Origin: Peterkaempfera bronchialis
Lineage (GTDB): Bacteria; Actinomycetota; Actinomycetes; Streptomycetales; Streptomycetaceae
Length of the DNA: 64,000 nt
Reading direction: 5' to 3'
Assembly: GCF_003258605.2 (NCBI RefSeq)
Contig: NZ_CP031264.1
Coordinates: forward strand, 6,874,232 to 6,938,231
Positions 40,789 to 49,544 of this stretch are shown piece after piece; position 1 is the first letter of the stretch; each line of letters starts with the position of its first letter. The position numbers and the translations under genes were made by a program. The notes under the pieces were generated by a model. That model made no database searches. It saw only the letters and a list, made by a program, of their open reading frames with translations, and was not told the DNA's origin.

Positions 40789-41967
40789 CTACCGTCCGGC
40801 GGCCGGGTCGCCGCTGCCCGCCGCCCGCAAGGTGATGCGCGCGGCGTAGTCGGGCATCCGCTCCTGCGGCCGGGACGCGGGGGAGCGGTGGCGGTCGGGG
40901 AGCTGCCCGCGCGGGACGCGGGTGACGGCGATGGCCGCCGCGTCGTCGGTCAGCTGTCCGCGCACATGGGCGAGGACGTCCTCGCGCAGGCGCTCCAGAA
41001 GCTGGTCGGGGGCGCAGCCGTGCCAGTCGGCGAGCCGTTCGGCGAGGGGGTAGAAGGCGCCGGAGTCGTCCCGGGCCTCGATGATGCCGTCGGTGTAGAG
41101 CAGCAGCAGGTCGCCGTCCTCGAAGGCGAACGCGTCCAGGGGGTAGTCGGGGTCGGCGAACTCGCCCAGACCGAGCGGGGGCGCCGGTTCCCGGTGGGCG
41201 AGCGGGATCACCGTGCCGTCGTGCAGCAGCAGCGGAGGAGGGTGTCCGCAGCTGATCAGGTGGATGTGCCGACCGTGGTCGGGGATGTCGAGCAGCGCGG
41301 CGGTGATGAAGCACTCCTCGTCCTCGTCCAGTCCCCAGCGGACACTGGCGTCCAGGTAGGTCATCAGGGCGGGCAGGGCCGCCTGCTGGTGGGCCGCTCC
41401 ATGGAAGGCGCCGAGCAGCAGGGCGGCATCGCCGACGGCGGCCAGCCCTTTGCCTCGGACGTCGCCGATGAGCAGCCGGCTGCTGGTGTCGGTGCGGGTG
41501 GCCGCGTAGAGGTCGCCGCCGATGTGCGCCTCGGCCTCGGCGGCCAGGTAGACCGAGGCGATCTGGAGCGGGCCGATCCTCGGGGGCAGCGGCCGCAGCA
41601 GGACCTGCTGTGCCGCCTCGGACACGGAGCGTACCTGCTTGAGGACCCGGGCGTGCCGGTCGCGCAGCACGGTGAAGATCACCACCACCGTCGAGGCGGC
41701 GGCCAGGGCGGCGATCTCGGCCTGCCGGCTCTCCGTCCCGAGGACGCCGTGCAGGATGGCGACGATGATCCGGGCGGCAACGGCCAGCGCGCTGATGCAG
41801 GCGGTCAGCCGGGGGCCGGCGAAGGAGGCGGTGACCGCGGGTGCCACGACCAGCAGGGGGCCCAGTTGGATGTCCGGGCCGGTGAGTGCGTCCGCGATGG
41901 AGATCGCCGCGATCAGCGCGAGCGGCAGCGTCGCCAGCGCGTGGGCCGGTCGCCATCGCGCTCGCAT
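40789..41967 (-). CDS. Membrane-anchored PP2C (RsbU/SpoIIE-like) phosphatase
   Basis: 392 residues from the ATG at 41967 (a GTG at 41994 is an alternative; neither has a good ribosome site). The N-terminal part holds three or four hydrophobic helices (about 10-105; ALATLPLALIAAISIADALT, LLVVAPAVTASFAGPRL). The PP2C domain (about 130-365) contains HIGGDLYAATRTD, LLIGDVRGKGLAAVGDAALL, LLLYTDGIIEARDD and DDAAAIAVTRV, with the metal-binding aspartates in place. It likely dephosphorylates an anti-sigma antagonist in response to an envelope signal. The 25-residue C-terminal tail is Arg/Pro-rich. Confidence 0.85.
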   Translation of the reverse strand: MRARWRPAHALATLPLALIAAISIADALTGPDIQLGPLLVVAPAVTASFAGPRLTACISALAVAARIIVAILHGVLGTESRQAEIAALAAASTVVVIFTVLRDRHARVLKQVRSVSEAAQQVLLRPLPPRIGPLQIASVYLAAEAEAHIGGDLYAATRTDTSSRLLIGDVRGKGLAAVGDAALLLGAFHGAAHQQAALPALMTYLDASVRWGLDEDEECFITAALLDIPDHGRHIHLISCGHPPPLLLHDGTVIPLAHREPAPPLGLGEFADPDYPLDAFAFEDGDLLLLYTDGIIEARDDSGAFYPLAERLADWHGCAPDQLLERLREDVLAHVRGQLTDDAAAIAVTRVPRGQLPDRHRSPASRPQERMPDYAARITLRAAGSGDPAAGR

Positions 41968-42345
41968 GCCTTCAAGGCCCCACGACAGATACACGCGCTC
42001 GCATACCCCCACCGCCGTCGGCACATGCGGCAGCCGTACGGTCGCGCTGACCACCAGTGGTCCCGGGCCGGGCCTCCTGCGTGTCGCGGTCACCGGCCGG
42101 GGCGCCCCGAAGCAACCGGCCGCTCGCGGCTGTCCGGGTGGGCTCCGCCGGCCGGTGCCGGGCCTTTCCGGCGGCGGTGTCCAGGCCTTCCGGGAAGGCG
42201 GCGGCACCGCGCCGACCAGCGCCTTCCGCGCCGCCCGGCCGTGACCGGACCGGCCCCGCAACAGCGGCGGCGGTGGCCGGAGGCCGGGCAGGTGTGCGGC
42301 GAAGCGACGACGTCGGCCGGGTCGCGGACGGGCCATGATGGACGG
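41968..42345. other. Divergent intergenic region, no gene seen
   Basis: 378 bases between the divergent phosphatase and PucR-like genes. It has several short inverted repeats (for example around GCCGGCCGGTGCCGGGC) but no convincing coding frame or known regulatory motif. Confidence 0.4.
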
Positions 42346-44037
42346 ATGACCACGCGCCGCGAACCGAACCCGGATGCCACCGGACCGTCGCTGTCGCAGC
42401 TCCTGCGGCTGATCGACCCCGGGATGCTCGACGTGCTGGCGGCGCCGCGCGGCACCGACATCCCCGTGGCCGACGTGGTGCTGCACGATCCCGGCGAGGA
42501 CCGGGACGAGGACCGGGCGGCATCCGGCCTGGTCCTGCTGGTGGTCGGGGTGGAGGCCGCCTCGCCCGACGCCGAGGACGTACTGCGCGCCGCCGACCGG
42601 GCCGGAGCCGCCGCCGTGGTGATGCGGCGCGGCACCCGTGGACCGAGGGCGGCGCTGGTCGCGGCCGCCGAGAGCGGGCGCACCGCGCTGCTGACCCGGC
42701 ACCCGGACCGGGACTGGACGGAGGTGCTCGGCCGGCTGCGGACGGCTCTGGCGCACAACGCCGCTTCCGGTTCGGCCGCCGTGGCCGGGCTGCGTCTCGG
42801 CGACCTGTCCGGGCTGGCCAACACGGTGGCGGACCTGGTCGGAGGTGCGATCACCATCGAGGACCCGCAGTCGCGGGTCCTGGCGTATTCGCGGATGGAC
42901 CACGAGCCGGACCCGATGCGCAGGCTGACCATCCTGGGCCAGGAGGTACCCCGCTGGAGGGTCGCGGAACTGCGCGAGAGCGGCTTCTTCCAGGCGCTGT
43001 GGAGCACCGACGACGTGGTGCGGCGACCCGCCGACGACCGGTACGCCGAGCGGCTGGCCATCGCGGTGCGCCACGGCAGCGAGGTGCTCGGCTCGCTCTG
43101 GGCCGCCGCCGACGGCCGCCCGCTCGCCGAGGGGGCTGCGGCGGCGCTGCGCACGGCGGCCCGGGCCGCCGTACCGCACCTGGTGCACCACGAGGCGTGG
43201 GGGCGGGCGGCGGCCCGGCGGCGGGAGGAGGCGGTGCAGGCCCTCCTCGAAGGGCGCCCGGACGCGGAGCAGGCGGCGCGCACCGTCGGGGTGGCCCCGG
43301 ACCGGCCGCACACGGTGCTGGTCGCGGAGGCGTACGACACCCGGGCGCTCGACGCGGCAGCCGCCCCGGCCGCCGACGGGGCGGCGGAACAGCGCGTGCT
43401 GGATGTGCTCGCGCTCCAGGCCGCCGCCTACCGGCCGGGGTGTGTGACCGCACGCTCGGGCCGCCGCCTCTTCGTGCTGGTCCCTGCGGGCGGCAGCGCG
43501 GGCGGCGGCGCGGGTGGCAGCGCGGTCGAGCCCGCGCGCCAACTGGTGGCCACGGCCCGCTCGGTGCCGCACACCGTGGTCTTCGCGGGCGTCGGACCGG
43601 TCGCGGCGAGCCTGTCTGAGCTGCCCGCCTCGCGGGAGGCGGCGGAACTGGTGGTGCGGGTCCTGCGCGGACGCGCCTCGGCGGTGGGGGCCGCGTCGGC
43701 GGTGTCGGCGTCTGCGGTCTCCGACGACGTCGCCTCGGAGGTGGCCCTGCTGAAGGTGCTCGACCGGGTCGAGCCGTTGTGGCAGGCCATGTCGGGGCCG
43801 GTGCACGCGATGGTCGCGCACGACCGCGCCCACGGCTCGGAGTACGGCGCGTCGGTCACCGCGTACCTGCACGCGTTCGGCGACACCGGCGCGGCGGCGC
43901 AGCGCCTGAATGTGCACCCCAACACCCTGCGGTACCGGCTGCGCCGCGCCCGTGAGCTCTTCGGCGTCGATCTCACCGACCCCACCGGCCGACTGCTGGC
44001 GGACATCGGGCTGCGGCTCGCCCCTCGCCTGGAGTGA
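42346..44037 (+). CDS. PucR/CdaR-family transcriptional regulator
   Basis: 563 residues. The N-terminal PucR-type domain (about 15-130; DIPVADVVLHDPGED, VEAASPDAEDVLRAADRAGA, AAVVMRRGTRGPRAALVAAA) is followed by a GGDEF-like/CdaR middle region, and a C-terminal HTH_30 domain (about 495-560; VTAYLHAFGDTGAAAQRLNV, HPNTLRYRLRRARELFGVDL). Such regulators activate amino-acid, purine or other nitrogen catabolism genes when ligand is bound. It lies about 200 bases upstream of, and in the same direction as, the DAP-decarboxylase-like gene, its likely target. An Ala/Ser/Val-rich repeat-like patch lies near residue 450. Confidence 0.88.
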   Translation: MTTRREPNPDATGPSLSQLLRLIDPGMLDVLAAPRGTDIPVADVVLHDPGEDRDEDRAASGLVLLVVGVEAASPDAEDVLRAADRAGAAAVVMRRGTRGPRAALVAAAESGRTALLTRHPDRDWTEVLGRLRTALAHNAASGSAAVAGLRLGDLSGLANTVADLVGGAITIEDPQSRVLAYSRMDHEPDPMRRLTILGQEVPRWRVAELRESGFFQALWSTDDVVRRPADDRYAERLAIAVRHGSEVLGSLWAAADGRPLAEGAAAALRTAARAAVPHLVHHEAWGRAAARRREEAVQALLEGRPDAEQAARTVGVAPDRPHTVLVAEAYDTRALDAAAAPAADGAAEQRVLDVLALQAAAYRPGCVTARSGRRLFVLVPAGGSAGGGAGGSAVEPARQLVATARSVPHTVVFAGVGPVAASLSELPASREAAELVVRVLRGRASAVGAASAVSASAVSDDVASEVALLKVLDRVEPLWQAMSGPVHAMVAHDRAHGSEYGASVTAYLHAFGDTGAAAQRLNVHPNTLRYRLRRARELFGVDLTDPTGRLLADIGLRLAPRLE

Positions 44038-44244
44038 GACCGGGGGAGTCCAGGAGGGCGAGGCACTGGTGATCGTTTTGCTGTCCGGGCCGCCAAGCGT
44101 GCTGCCAAGGCCTGGTCGCGCCGGATGAAGACGCACCTCCCTCCGCACGGTGAAGCTGTCCTTACCGCTCGCAGCAGCAGGCACCGCCCAGGGCGCGCGG
44201 GCTGCGGACGCTCCCTCCCGACCGATGTATGAGGTGTGGTTCAC

Positions 44245-45639
44245 ATGAGTTCCGGTTTGGCCCAGCGGCGGCGTACGGCCCGCGAAGCGGCGCTGACCCG
44301 CGCTGTCGATGACGGTCTGCTGGGCCCGCAGTCGCCCCTGATCGGCCTGCTGGACGTGGACGGCGTACTCGCCGCAGTCGACGCCCTGCACCAGGCGTTC
44401 GACGGACCGGCCCCGGTGCAGCACACGTTCGCGGCCAAGGCGTGCGGCCTGGTTCCGGTGCTCCGCCTGCTCGCCGAGGCCGGCATGGGCTGCGAGGTCG
44501 CCTCCCCGGGCGAACTGGAAGAGGCGCTCGCGGCCGGCTTCACCGTCGACCGGCTGGTCTTCGACAGCCCGGCGAAGACCGTCGAGGAGCTGGAGTTCGC
44601 TCTCGCCCACGGCATCGCGATCAACCTGGACAACTTCCAGGAACTGGCCCGGGTCGACCGCCTGCTGACCGGCCGACCGGCCGCCGGACCGGTCGGACTG
44701 CGGGTGAACCCCCAGGTCGGGGCGGGTGCCATCGGGGCGATGTCCACGGCCACCAGCACATCGAAGTTCGGTGTCGCGCTGCGTGACCCGGGCGCGGTCG
44801 AGGCCGTGGTCGAGGCGTTCGCGCGCCGCCCGTGGCTGAACCGGCTCCATGCGCACGTCGGCTCCCAGGGCTGCCCGCTGCCGCTCATCGCCCAGGGCAT
44901 CCGCGCGGCCTACGAGCTGGCCGAGCAGATCAACACCACCCTGGGCCGCCGCCAGGTGACCGGGCTGGACATCGGCGGCGGGCTGCCGGTGGACTTCGGC
45001 AGCGACGAGGACCGGCCGACCTACGCGGAGTACGTCGCCGAACTGCGCGCCGCCGTGCCCGACCTCTTCGACGGCCGCTACACCCTGGTCACCGAGTTCG
45101 GCCGCTCGCTGCTCGCCAAGAGCGGCACGATCGCCTCCCTCGTCGAGTACACCAAGTCGGCCGGCGGACGCCGCATCGCGGTCACCCACGCCGGCGCCCA
45201 GGTGGCCACCCGTACGGTCTTCATGCCCGACGCCTGGCCGCTGCGGGTCGGCGTCTTCGACGCGGCGGGGCGCCCCAAGCAGGGTCCGACCGAGGTCATG
45301 GACATCGCCGGACCGTGCTGCTTCGCCGGGGACCTGACCGCCGTGGGACGGGAACTCCCGGCCGTCGAACCCGGCGACGTGGTCGCGCTCTATGACACCG
45401 GCGCCTACTACTTCTCCTCGCACTTCTCCTACAACTCGCTGCCCCGCCCGGCCGTGTACGGCTACCGGGTGGACGCCGCCGGACAGGTGCGCTTCGCGCC
45501 CGTACGCGACGCGCAGACCCTGCGCGAGGTGGTCGAGGAGAGCGGCGCCGCACACGTCGACGCCCTGGTGGCCCTGCTCCCGGGGAACGGATCGCTCCCG
45601 GGGGACGGATCGGACCGGTCGGCGGAGGCGACCGCGTGA
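44245..45639 (+). CDS. Diaminopimelate decarboxylase-like fold-type III PLP enzyme
   Basis: 464 residues from the ATG at 44245 (GAGGTG upstream; an in-frame GTG at 44236 is possible). Type III features: PLP lysine in HTFAAKACGLVPVLRLLAE, SPAKTVEELEFALAHGIAIN, the glycine loop GLDIGGGLPVDFGSDEDRP, and the Cys/Asp dimer motif in IAGPCCFAGDLTA, then YDTGAYYFSSHFSYNSLPRP. It differs from biosynthetic LysA and more likely acts on another (D-)amino acid. Position after a PucR regulator and directly before a dppA remnant suggests amino-acid or peptide catabolism. Confidence 0.82.
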   Translation: MSSGLAQRRRTAREAALTRAVDDGLLGPQSPLIGLLDVDGVLAAVDALHQAFDGPAPVQHTFAAKACGLVPVLRLLAEAGMGCEVASPGELEEALAAGFTVDRLVFDSPAKTVEELEFALAHGIAINLDNFQELARVDRLLTGRPAAGPVGLRVNPQVGAGAIGAMSTATSTSKFGVALRDPGAVEAVVEAFARRPWLNRLHAHVGSQGCPLPLIAQGIRAAYELAEQINTTLGRRQVTGLDIGGGLPVDFGSDEDRPTYAEYVAELRAAVPDLFDGRYTLVTEFGRSLLAKSGTIASLVEYTKSAGGRRIAVTHAGAQVATRTVFMPDAWPLRVGVFDAAGRPKQGPTEVMDIAGPCCFAGDLTAVGRELPAVEPGDVVALYDTGAYYFSSHFSYNSLPRPAVYGYRVDAAGQVRFAPVRDAQTLREVVEESGAAHVDALVALLPGNGSLPGDGSDRSAEATA

Positions 45640-45810
45640 CCCGTGTCCTGATCTCCGCCGACATGGAGGGGGCGACCGGCACGGTCTCCCCGGCCGACCG
45701 GAACGGGCCTGCGCCCTGGCCGGGGTGGTCATGGCGGCCCCCGCACCGTACGCCTGGAGGCCCCCGACGCCCGCGAGGCACTGCGCCGCTTCCGCGCCCG
45801 CTGCTACGTC
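45636..45810 (+). pseudogene. M55 D-aminopeptidase (DppA-like) remnant
   Basis: The GTG at 45636, overlapping the decarboxylase stop by 4 bases, starts a good DppA N-terminus: TRVLISADMEGATGTVSPAD, with the metal-binding Asp and Glu of ISADMEG. Homology stops after about 24 codons. A second piece in another frame (45742-45810, RTVRLEAPDAREALRRFRA) resembles the DppA C-terminus and runs straight into the frame of the following membrane protein. The roughly 220 codons between are gone. DppA releases D-amino acids from the N-terminus of peptides. Confidence 0.75.
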
Positions 45811-45816
45811 ATCATC

Positions 45817-46179
45817 GTGGCCGTCGAGGCGGTTGCGGGCGCCGCGATCCTGCACGCCTGGATCGGGCTGCCGCTCTGGGTGCTGGCGATGGGTCTGATG
45901 GCGATGATGACCGCTACCAACCTGCTGTCGGTGCGGTCACCGTTCTTCCCGTATCCGACCTGGGTGGTGATGGCCGGCTTCGCCGCAGTCCTGGTGGCCA
46001 TGGCGGTCATCGGCGACCAGCGCACCCAGCTCTTCACCAGCCTCGGCAGCCTGGCCGTCGTCCTGCTCGCCTACACCGTGCGCCGCGCCCGGGGCCCCCG
46101 GCCCGAGCCGACCACCGCCGATGACGCCGATGACACCGGCGTCGCCGATTCGACGGTGAAGGCCGTCGCCGACTCCTGA
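45817..46179 (+). CDS. Small four-helix membrane protein
   Basis: 120 residues from a GTG at 45817, with the true start uncertain because the frame is continuous with the DppA C-terminal remnant and no start codon lies between. Four hydrophobic spans (VEAVAGAAILHAWIGLPLWV, LAMGLMAMMTATNLLSV, WVVMAGFAAVLVAMAVIG, LFTSLGSLAVVLLAYTV) are followed by an acidic Asp/Thr-rich cytosolic tail. No known family. It may once have been a complete separate gene whose 5' end was fused to dppA by the deletion. Confidence 0.55.
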   Translation: MAVEAVAGAAILHAWIGLPLWVLAMGLMAMMTATNLLSVRSPFFPYPTWVVMAGFAAVLVAMAVIGDQRTQLFTSLGSLAVVLLAYTVRRARGPRPEPTTADDADDTGVADSTVKAVADS

Positions 46180-46188
46180 CGGAGGTGT

Positions 46189-46297
46189 CCGGGGGCCGCA
46201 CCGGCCCCCGGCGCGGGTGATCTCGTCAGGTAGCGGTGGCCGCCCCGCGCCGACCGGAGACGGGGATGAGGGGCACGGCCGCGTGCCCCTCATCCCC
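46189..46297. terminator. Two hairpins between convergent genes
   Basis: A 9-bp stem (CCGGGGGCC, 46189-46211) and a perfect 15-bp stem with a 6-base loop (GGGGATGAGGGGCAC, 46262-46297) separate the membrane-protein gene and the APC permease gene. Confidence 0.78.
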
Positions 46298-46316
46298 ACC
46301 GGCCGGACCGGAGCCG

Positions 46317-47729
46317 CTACGGCTGTGCCGCGCCTGCGGCCGGTGCCGTGGCACGGCCTTCGGCAGCGCCGTCCGCAGGCCCGTCGGTCTGGGCGTCGCT
46401 GAAGGACATCACCGGCGGCCTGCGGCTGAACAGGCGGGTGAGGAAGAGCAGATAGAGGAATCCGGCCCCCATCCAGCAGAGCCCCACGGCGAAGGTGACA
46501 CCGGTCAGGCTGGTCCACAGCCAGAGGGTGAGGACGAACCCGACGAGCGGTAGCACCCCGTAGGAGAGCAGGTCGCGGCGCGAACGCCGCCCCTGGTCGA
46601 CCAGGTAGTGCTTGACCACGCTCAGGTTGACCACCGAGAAGGCGATCAGGGCACCGAAGTTGACCATCACCACGGCGTTGTCGAGGCTGATGAAGAGCGC
46701 GACCAGCCCCACGGCGGAGACCACGGCGGTGGCCGTGACCGGGGTGCGGAAGCGCGGGTGCAGGGCGCCGAACACCCGCCGGGGGAGGACCCCGTCGCGG
46801 CCCATCGAGTAGAGGATCCGGGAGACGCTGGCCTGGGTGGTGACGGCGGAGCCGAACGCGCCGGCCACATAGACCGCCACAAAGAACGAGGTGAAGGCGG
46901 AGCCGCCCAGCTTGGCCATGATGTCCAGGCCCGCGCTGTCGGGGTCGGCGAAGGACGGGTCGGGGTGGACCAGCGCGCCCATCCAGGAGACCAGGATGAA
47001 CAGCAGACCGCCGACGACCGTGGTGAGCAGGATCGCCCGGGGGATGGTGCGGCGCGGGTCCTTCGCCTCCTCCGACATGGTGGAGACCGCGTCGAAGCCG
47101 AGGAAGCTCAGGGCGAGGATCGCGGCCCCGGAGAAGGCCGCCCCCATACCGGCGCTGCCGGGGACGAAGGACCCGAACGGCGCGGCGGCGCCATGGCCGG
47201 AGACATGGTGGACCGAGAGCGCCACGAAGACGACGACCAGGATCCCGGCCAGGGCGACGACCAGCATGCTCAGCCTGCTGATGGAGTCGACCCCCAGCAC
47301 ATTGAGGACCAGCGCCAGCACCAGCGCGGCCAGCACGAAGACCTGCTGCGGCACAGCGGGGAACTGGCTGTGCAGATAGATGCCGATGAGCAGGAAGTTG
47401 ATCATCGGCAGGAAGAGGTAGTCCAGCATCAGCGTCCAGCCGACCATGAAGCCGACATGCCCGCCGAAGGTCTGCTGGGTGTAGGTGTACGCCGACCCGG
47501 CGGTCGGGAAGGCGCGCACCATCCGGCCGTAGCTGAAGGCCGTGAAGAGCATCACGACCAGGGCGATCACATAGGCGGCCGGGAGGTGGCCGTCGGTCAC
47601 CCCGGTGACGGCGCCGTACGTGGTGAACACCGTCACCGGAGCCAGGTAGGTCAGGCCGAAGAGCGTCAGCCCCGGCAGCCCCAGCACCCGCTTGAGTCGG
47701 GGCTGGGCGGTTGTGCTGGTACCCGTCAT
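46317..47729 (-). CDS. APC-family amino acid permease
   Basis: 470 residues from the ATG at 47729 behind AAGGAA; an upstream in-frame ATG overlaps the amidohydrolase stop but has a weaker context. Twelve hydrophobic spans are expected from the sequence, with the APC hallmarks GLPGLTLFGLTYLAPVTVFT in TM1, FPTAGSAYTYTQQTFGGHVG in TM3, and ILALSFLGFDAVSTMSEEAK in TM6. It would import an amino acid or amine across the plasma membrane. It follows the YtcJ-type amidohydrolase gene (gap 59 bases), suggesting uptake of that enzyme's substrate or product. Confidence 0.9.
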   Translation of the reverse strand: MTGTSTTAQPRLKRVLGLPGLTLFGLTYLAPVTVFTTYGAVTGVTDGHLPAAYVIALVVMLFTAFSYGRMVRAFPTAGSAYTYTQQTFGGHVGFMVGWTLMLDYLFLPMINFLLIGIYLHSQFPAVPQQVFVLAALVLALVLNVLGVDSISRLSMLVVALAGILVVVFVALSVHHVSGHGAAAPFGSFVPGSAGMGAAFSGAAILALSFLGFDAVSTMSEEAKDPRRTIPRAILLTTVVGGLLFILVSWMGALVHPDPSFADPDSAGLDIMAKLGGSAFTSFFVAVYVAGAFGSAVTTQASVSRILYSMGRDGVLPRRVFGALHPRFRTPVTATAVVSAVGLVALFISLDNAVVMVNFGALIAFSVVNLSVVKHYLVDQGRRSRRDLLSYGVLPLVGFVLTLWLWTSLTGVTFAVGLCWMGAGFLYLLFLTRLFSRRPPVMSFSDAQTDGPADGAAEGRATAPAAGAAQP

Positions 47730-47788
47730 GGACGGTTCCTTCCAGGGGGGTTTCGGATTGCGGGGTGCCGGTGGTGCGGGTCGGGCGG

Positions 47789-49453
47789 TCATGAGTCCGC
47801 CGCGTGGGTCCGCTCCCCGGCCAGCCAGGTGCCGAGGACGGCGATGTCCGGTACCTCATGCGGATCGCAGGCCCGGGGGTCGCGGTCGAGCCACACCAGG
47901 TCCGCGACCTGACCGGGGGCCAGGACGCCCCGGTCGTCGGCCATCGCCTGGTGGGCGACGCCCGAGGTGTAGCAGCCGAGCGCCGCCTCCATGCCGATCC
48001 GCTCCTCCGGCAGCCAGCCGCCGCGCGGCTCCCGCTGCGGCGTCTGCCGGGTGACGGCGACCGGCAGCCCGGCCAGCGGCCGGTGGTCGGTGACCGGCCA
48101 GTCGCTGCCGAACGACACCCGGGCGCCGCTGCGCAGCAGCGATGCCATCGGGTACTGCCGGTCGCTCCGGTCGGCGCCCAGGCGGGGCATGGTGAGGTCG
48201 CGCATCACCGGGTCGGCCTGGAGCCAGAGCGGCTCGACATTGGGGATGACGCCGAGTTCGGCGAAGCGAGGCAGGTCGGCCGGGTCGACCAGCTGGACAT
48301 GGGCGATCACCGGGCGGCGGTCCCGGGGGCCGTTCACCTCGGTCAGCTGGGCGAGGGCGTCCAGCGCGGTGCGGGTCCCGGCGTCGCCGATCGCGTGCAG
48401 ATGGGCCTGCATGCCCAGCCGGTCGACCTCCACCAGCGCCTCGCGCAGGTCGGCGGCGGGCCAGACCGGCATGCCCCTGGTGCAGGGGTCGTCGGCGTAC
48501 GGGGCGAGCAGCGCCGCCGTGCGGTTCTCGATGATCCCGTCGACAAAGAACTTGACCGTGCGGGCCGTGAGCCGGGGGTGCCCCGCCGCCTCGACCCGGT
48601 CCCGGTCGGCCGCGAACTCCGCGAGCTGCCCGCGCCACCGGGACGGGTCGGCCCGCAGGGCCAGATTGACCCGGGTGGCCAGTGCGCCCCGCCGGGCCGC
48701 CTCCAGATACCCGTCGACCGCGTCGTGCTCGACCCAGGCGTCCTGGATCCAGGTGACACCGGCGGCGGCATAGGTCCGGGTGGCCACGGTCAGCGCCCGT
48801 ACCCGCTCCTCGGTGGTGCGGGCGGGGGCGGCGTCCAGGACGGCGTCCACCGCGTCCCACTCCACCATGGTGCCCAGCAGGGTCCCGTCCGGGCGGCGGG
48901 CGAACCGGCCGCGTGCGCTGTCCTGTACGGAGTCGTCCAGACCGGCCCGGCGCATCGCCTCGGTGTTGCACCAGAGCGTGTGGTAGTCCCAGGCGCGGAG
49001 CGCCACCGGCCGGTCGGGCACCGCCTCGTCCAGCCAGCGGGCGTCGAAGAGGCCGTCGGGGGCGAGGGTGGAGTCATAGCTGCCGCCGAGGATCCAGTCG
49101 CCGTCCGGGTGCTCGTCCGCGTAGCGGCGGACCTCGGCGACGATCTCCGCCACGCTGCGGCACGGCCTGATCCGGGGGCCGAGCGATTCGAACCCGCCCT
49201 GGTCCGGGTGGCAGTGGCCGTCGCCGAAGGCGGGCATCAGCAGCCCGCCGCCCAGGTCCAGGACCTCGTCGGCCGCGTCGGTCAGCGCCTCCGCCGCCGC
49301 GCCCAGGGCGGCGATCCGGCCGTCCCGTACGGCGAGTGCGGTCGGTCTCGCCGCGTCCCCCGGCAGGCCGGCGGGACCGCCCGGACCGGTCTGGCCGGTC
49401 TGGCCGGTCTGGCCGGTCCAGAGGGTGGCGTGGCGGAACACGGTGATGGGCAT
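47789..49453 (-). CDS. YtcJ-like metal-dependent amidohydrolase
   Basis: 554 residues. N-terminal TIM-barrel amidohydrolase with the HxH motif in FGDGHCHPDQGG (about 79), the lysine/metal region TVKFFVDGIIENRTAAL, HLHAIGDAGT, VIAHVQLVDPAD and the metal-binding Asp in SFGSDWPVTDHRPL. YtcJ-type enzymes hydrolyse amides or formamides (N-substituted formamide deformylase is one known member). A Thr-Gly-Gln repeat near residue 14 comes from a 9-bp tandem repeat (TGGCCGGTC). Divergent from the TetR gene with a clear operator between, and transcribed with the APC permease. Confidence 0.88.
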   Translation of the reverse strand: MPITVFRHATLWTGQTGQTGQTGPGGPAGLPGDAARPTALAVRDGRIAALGAAAEALTDAADEVLDLGGGLLMPAFGDGHCHPDQGGFESLGPRIRPCRSVAEIVAEVRRYADEHPDGDWILGGSYDSTLAPDGLFDARWLDEAVPDRPVALRAWDYHTLWCNTEAMRRAGLDDSVQDSARGRFARRPDGTLLGTMVEWDAVDAVLDAAPARTTEERVRALTVATRTYAAAGVTWIQDAWVEHDAVDGYLEAARRGALATRVNLALRADPSRWRGQLAEFAADRDRVEAAGHPRLTARTVKFFVDGIIENRTAALLAPYADDPCTRGMPVWPAADLREALVEVDRLGMQAHLHAIGDAGTRTALDALAQLTEVNGPRDRRPVIAHVQLVDPADLPRFAELGVIPNVEPLWLQADPVMRDLTMPRLGADRSDRQYPMASLLRSGARVSFGSDWPVTDHRPLAGLPVAVTRQTPQREPRGGWLPEERIGMEAALGCYTSGVAHQAMADDRGVLAPGQVADLVWLDRDPRACDPHEVPDIAVLGTWLAGERTHAADS

Positions 49454-49466
49454 GGGGTGGCTCCCG

Positions 49467-49485
49467 AAGCGAATGCCATTCGTTT
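49467..49485. promoter_or_regulatory. TetR-type operator palindrome
   Basis: AAGCGAATGCCATTCGTTT is a 19-bp palindrome centred on C49476 with one mismatch pair (perfect core CGAATG-C-CATTCG), 14 bases before the amidohydrolase start and about 60 before the TetR gene. Confidence 0.85.
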
Positions 49486-49544
49486 TAGTGGACGCAGGCT
49501 AGACTCACGGAGCGACGTTTGGGAAGAAGGGTGCGGCACATTCG

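Noticed and set aside
39112-45855. Very long open frames (over 1600 codons) on both strands across this stretch
   Set aside because: They are in-frame read-through of antisense or out-of-frame GC-rich DNA joined to the real PucR-like (42346-44037) and phosphatase (40789-41967) genes. The extra parts have no family resemblance, lack ribosome sites and overlap real genes.
49389-49418. 9-bp tandem repeat TGGCCGGTC as a regulatory element
   Set aside because: It lies inside the amidohydrolase gene and keeps the frame (Thr-Gly-Gln repeat), so it is a coding slippage repeat.
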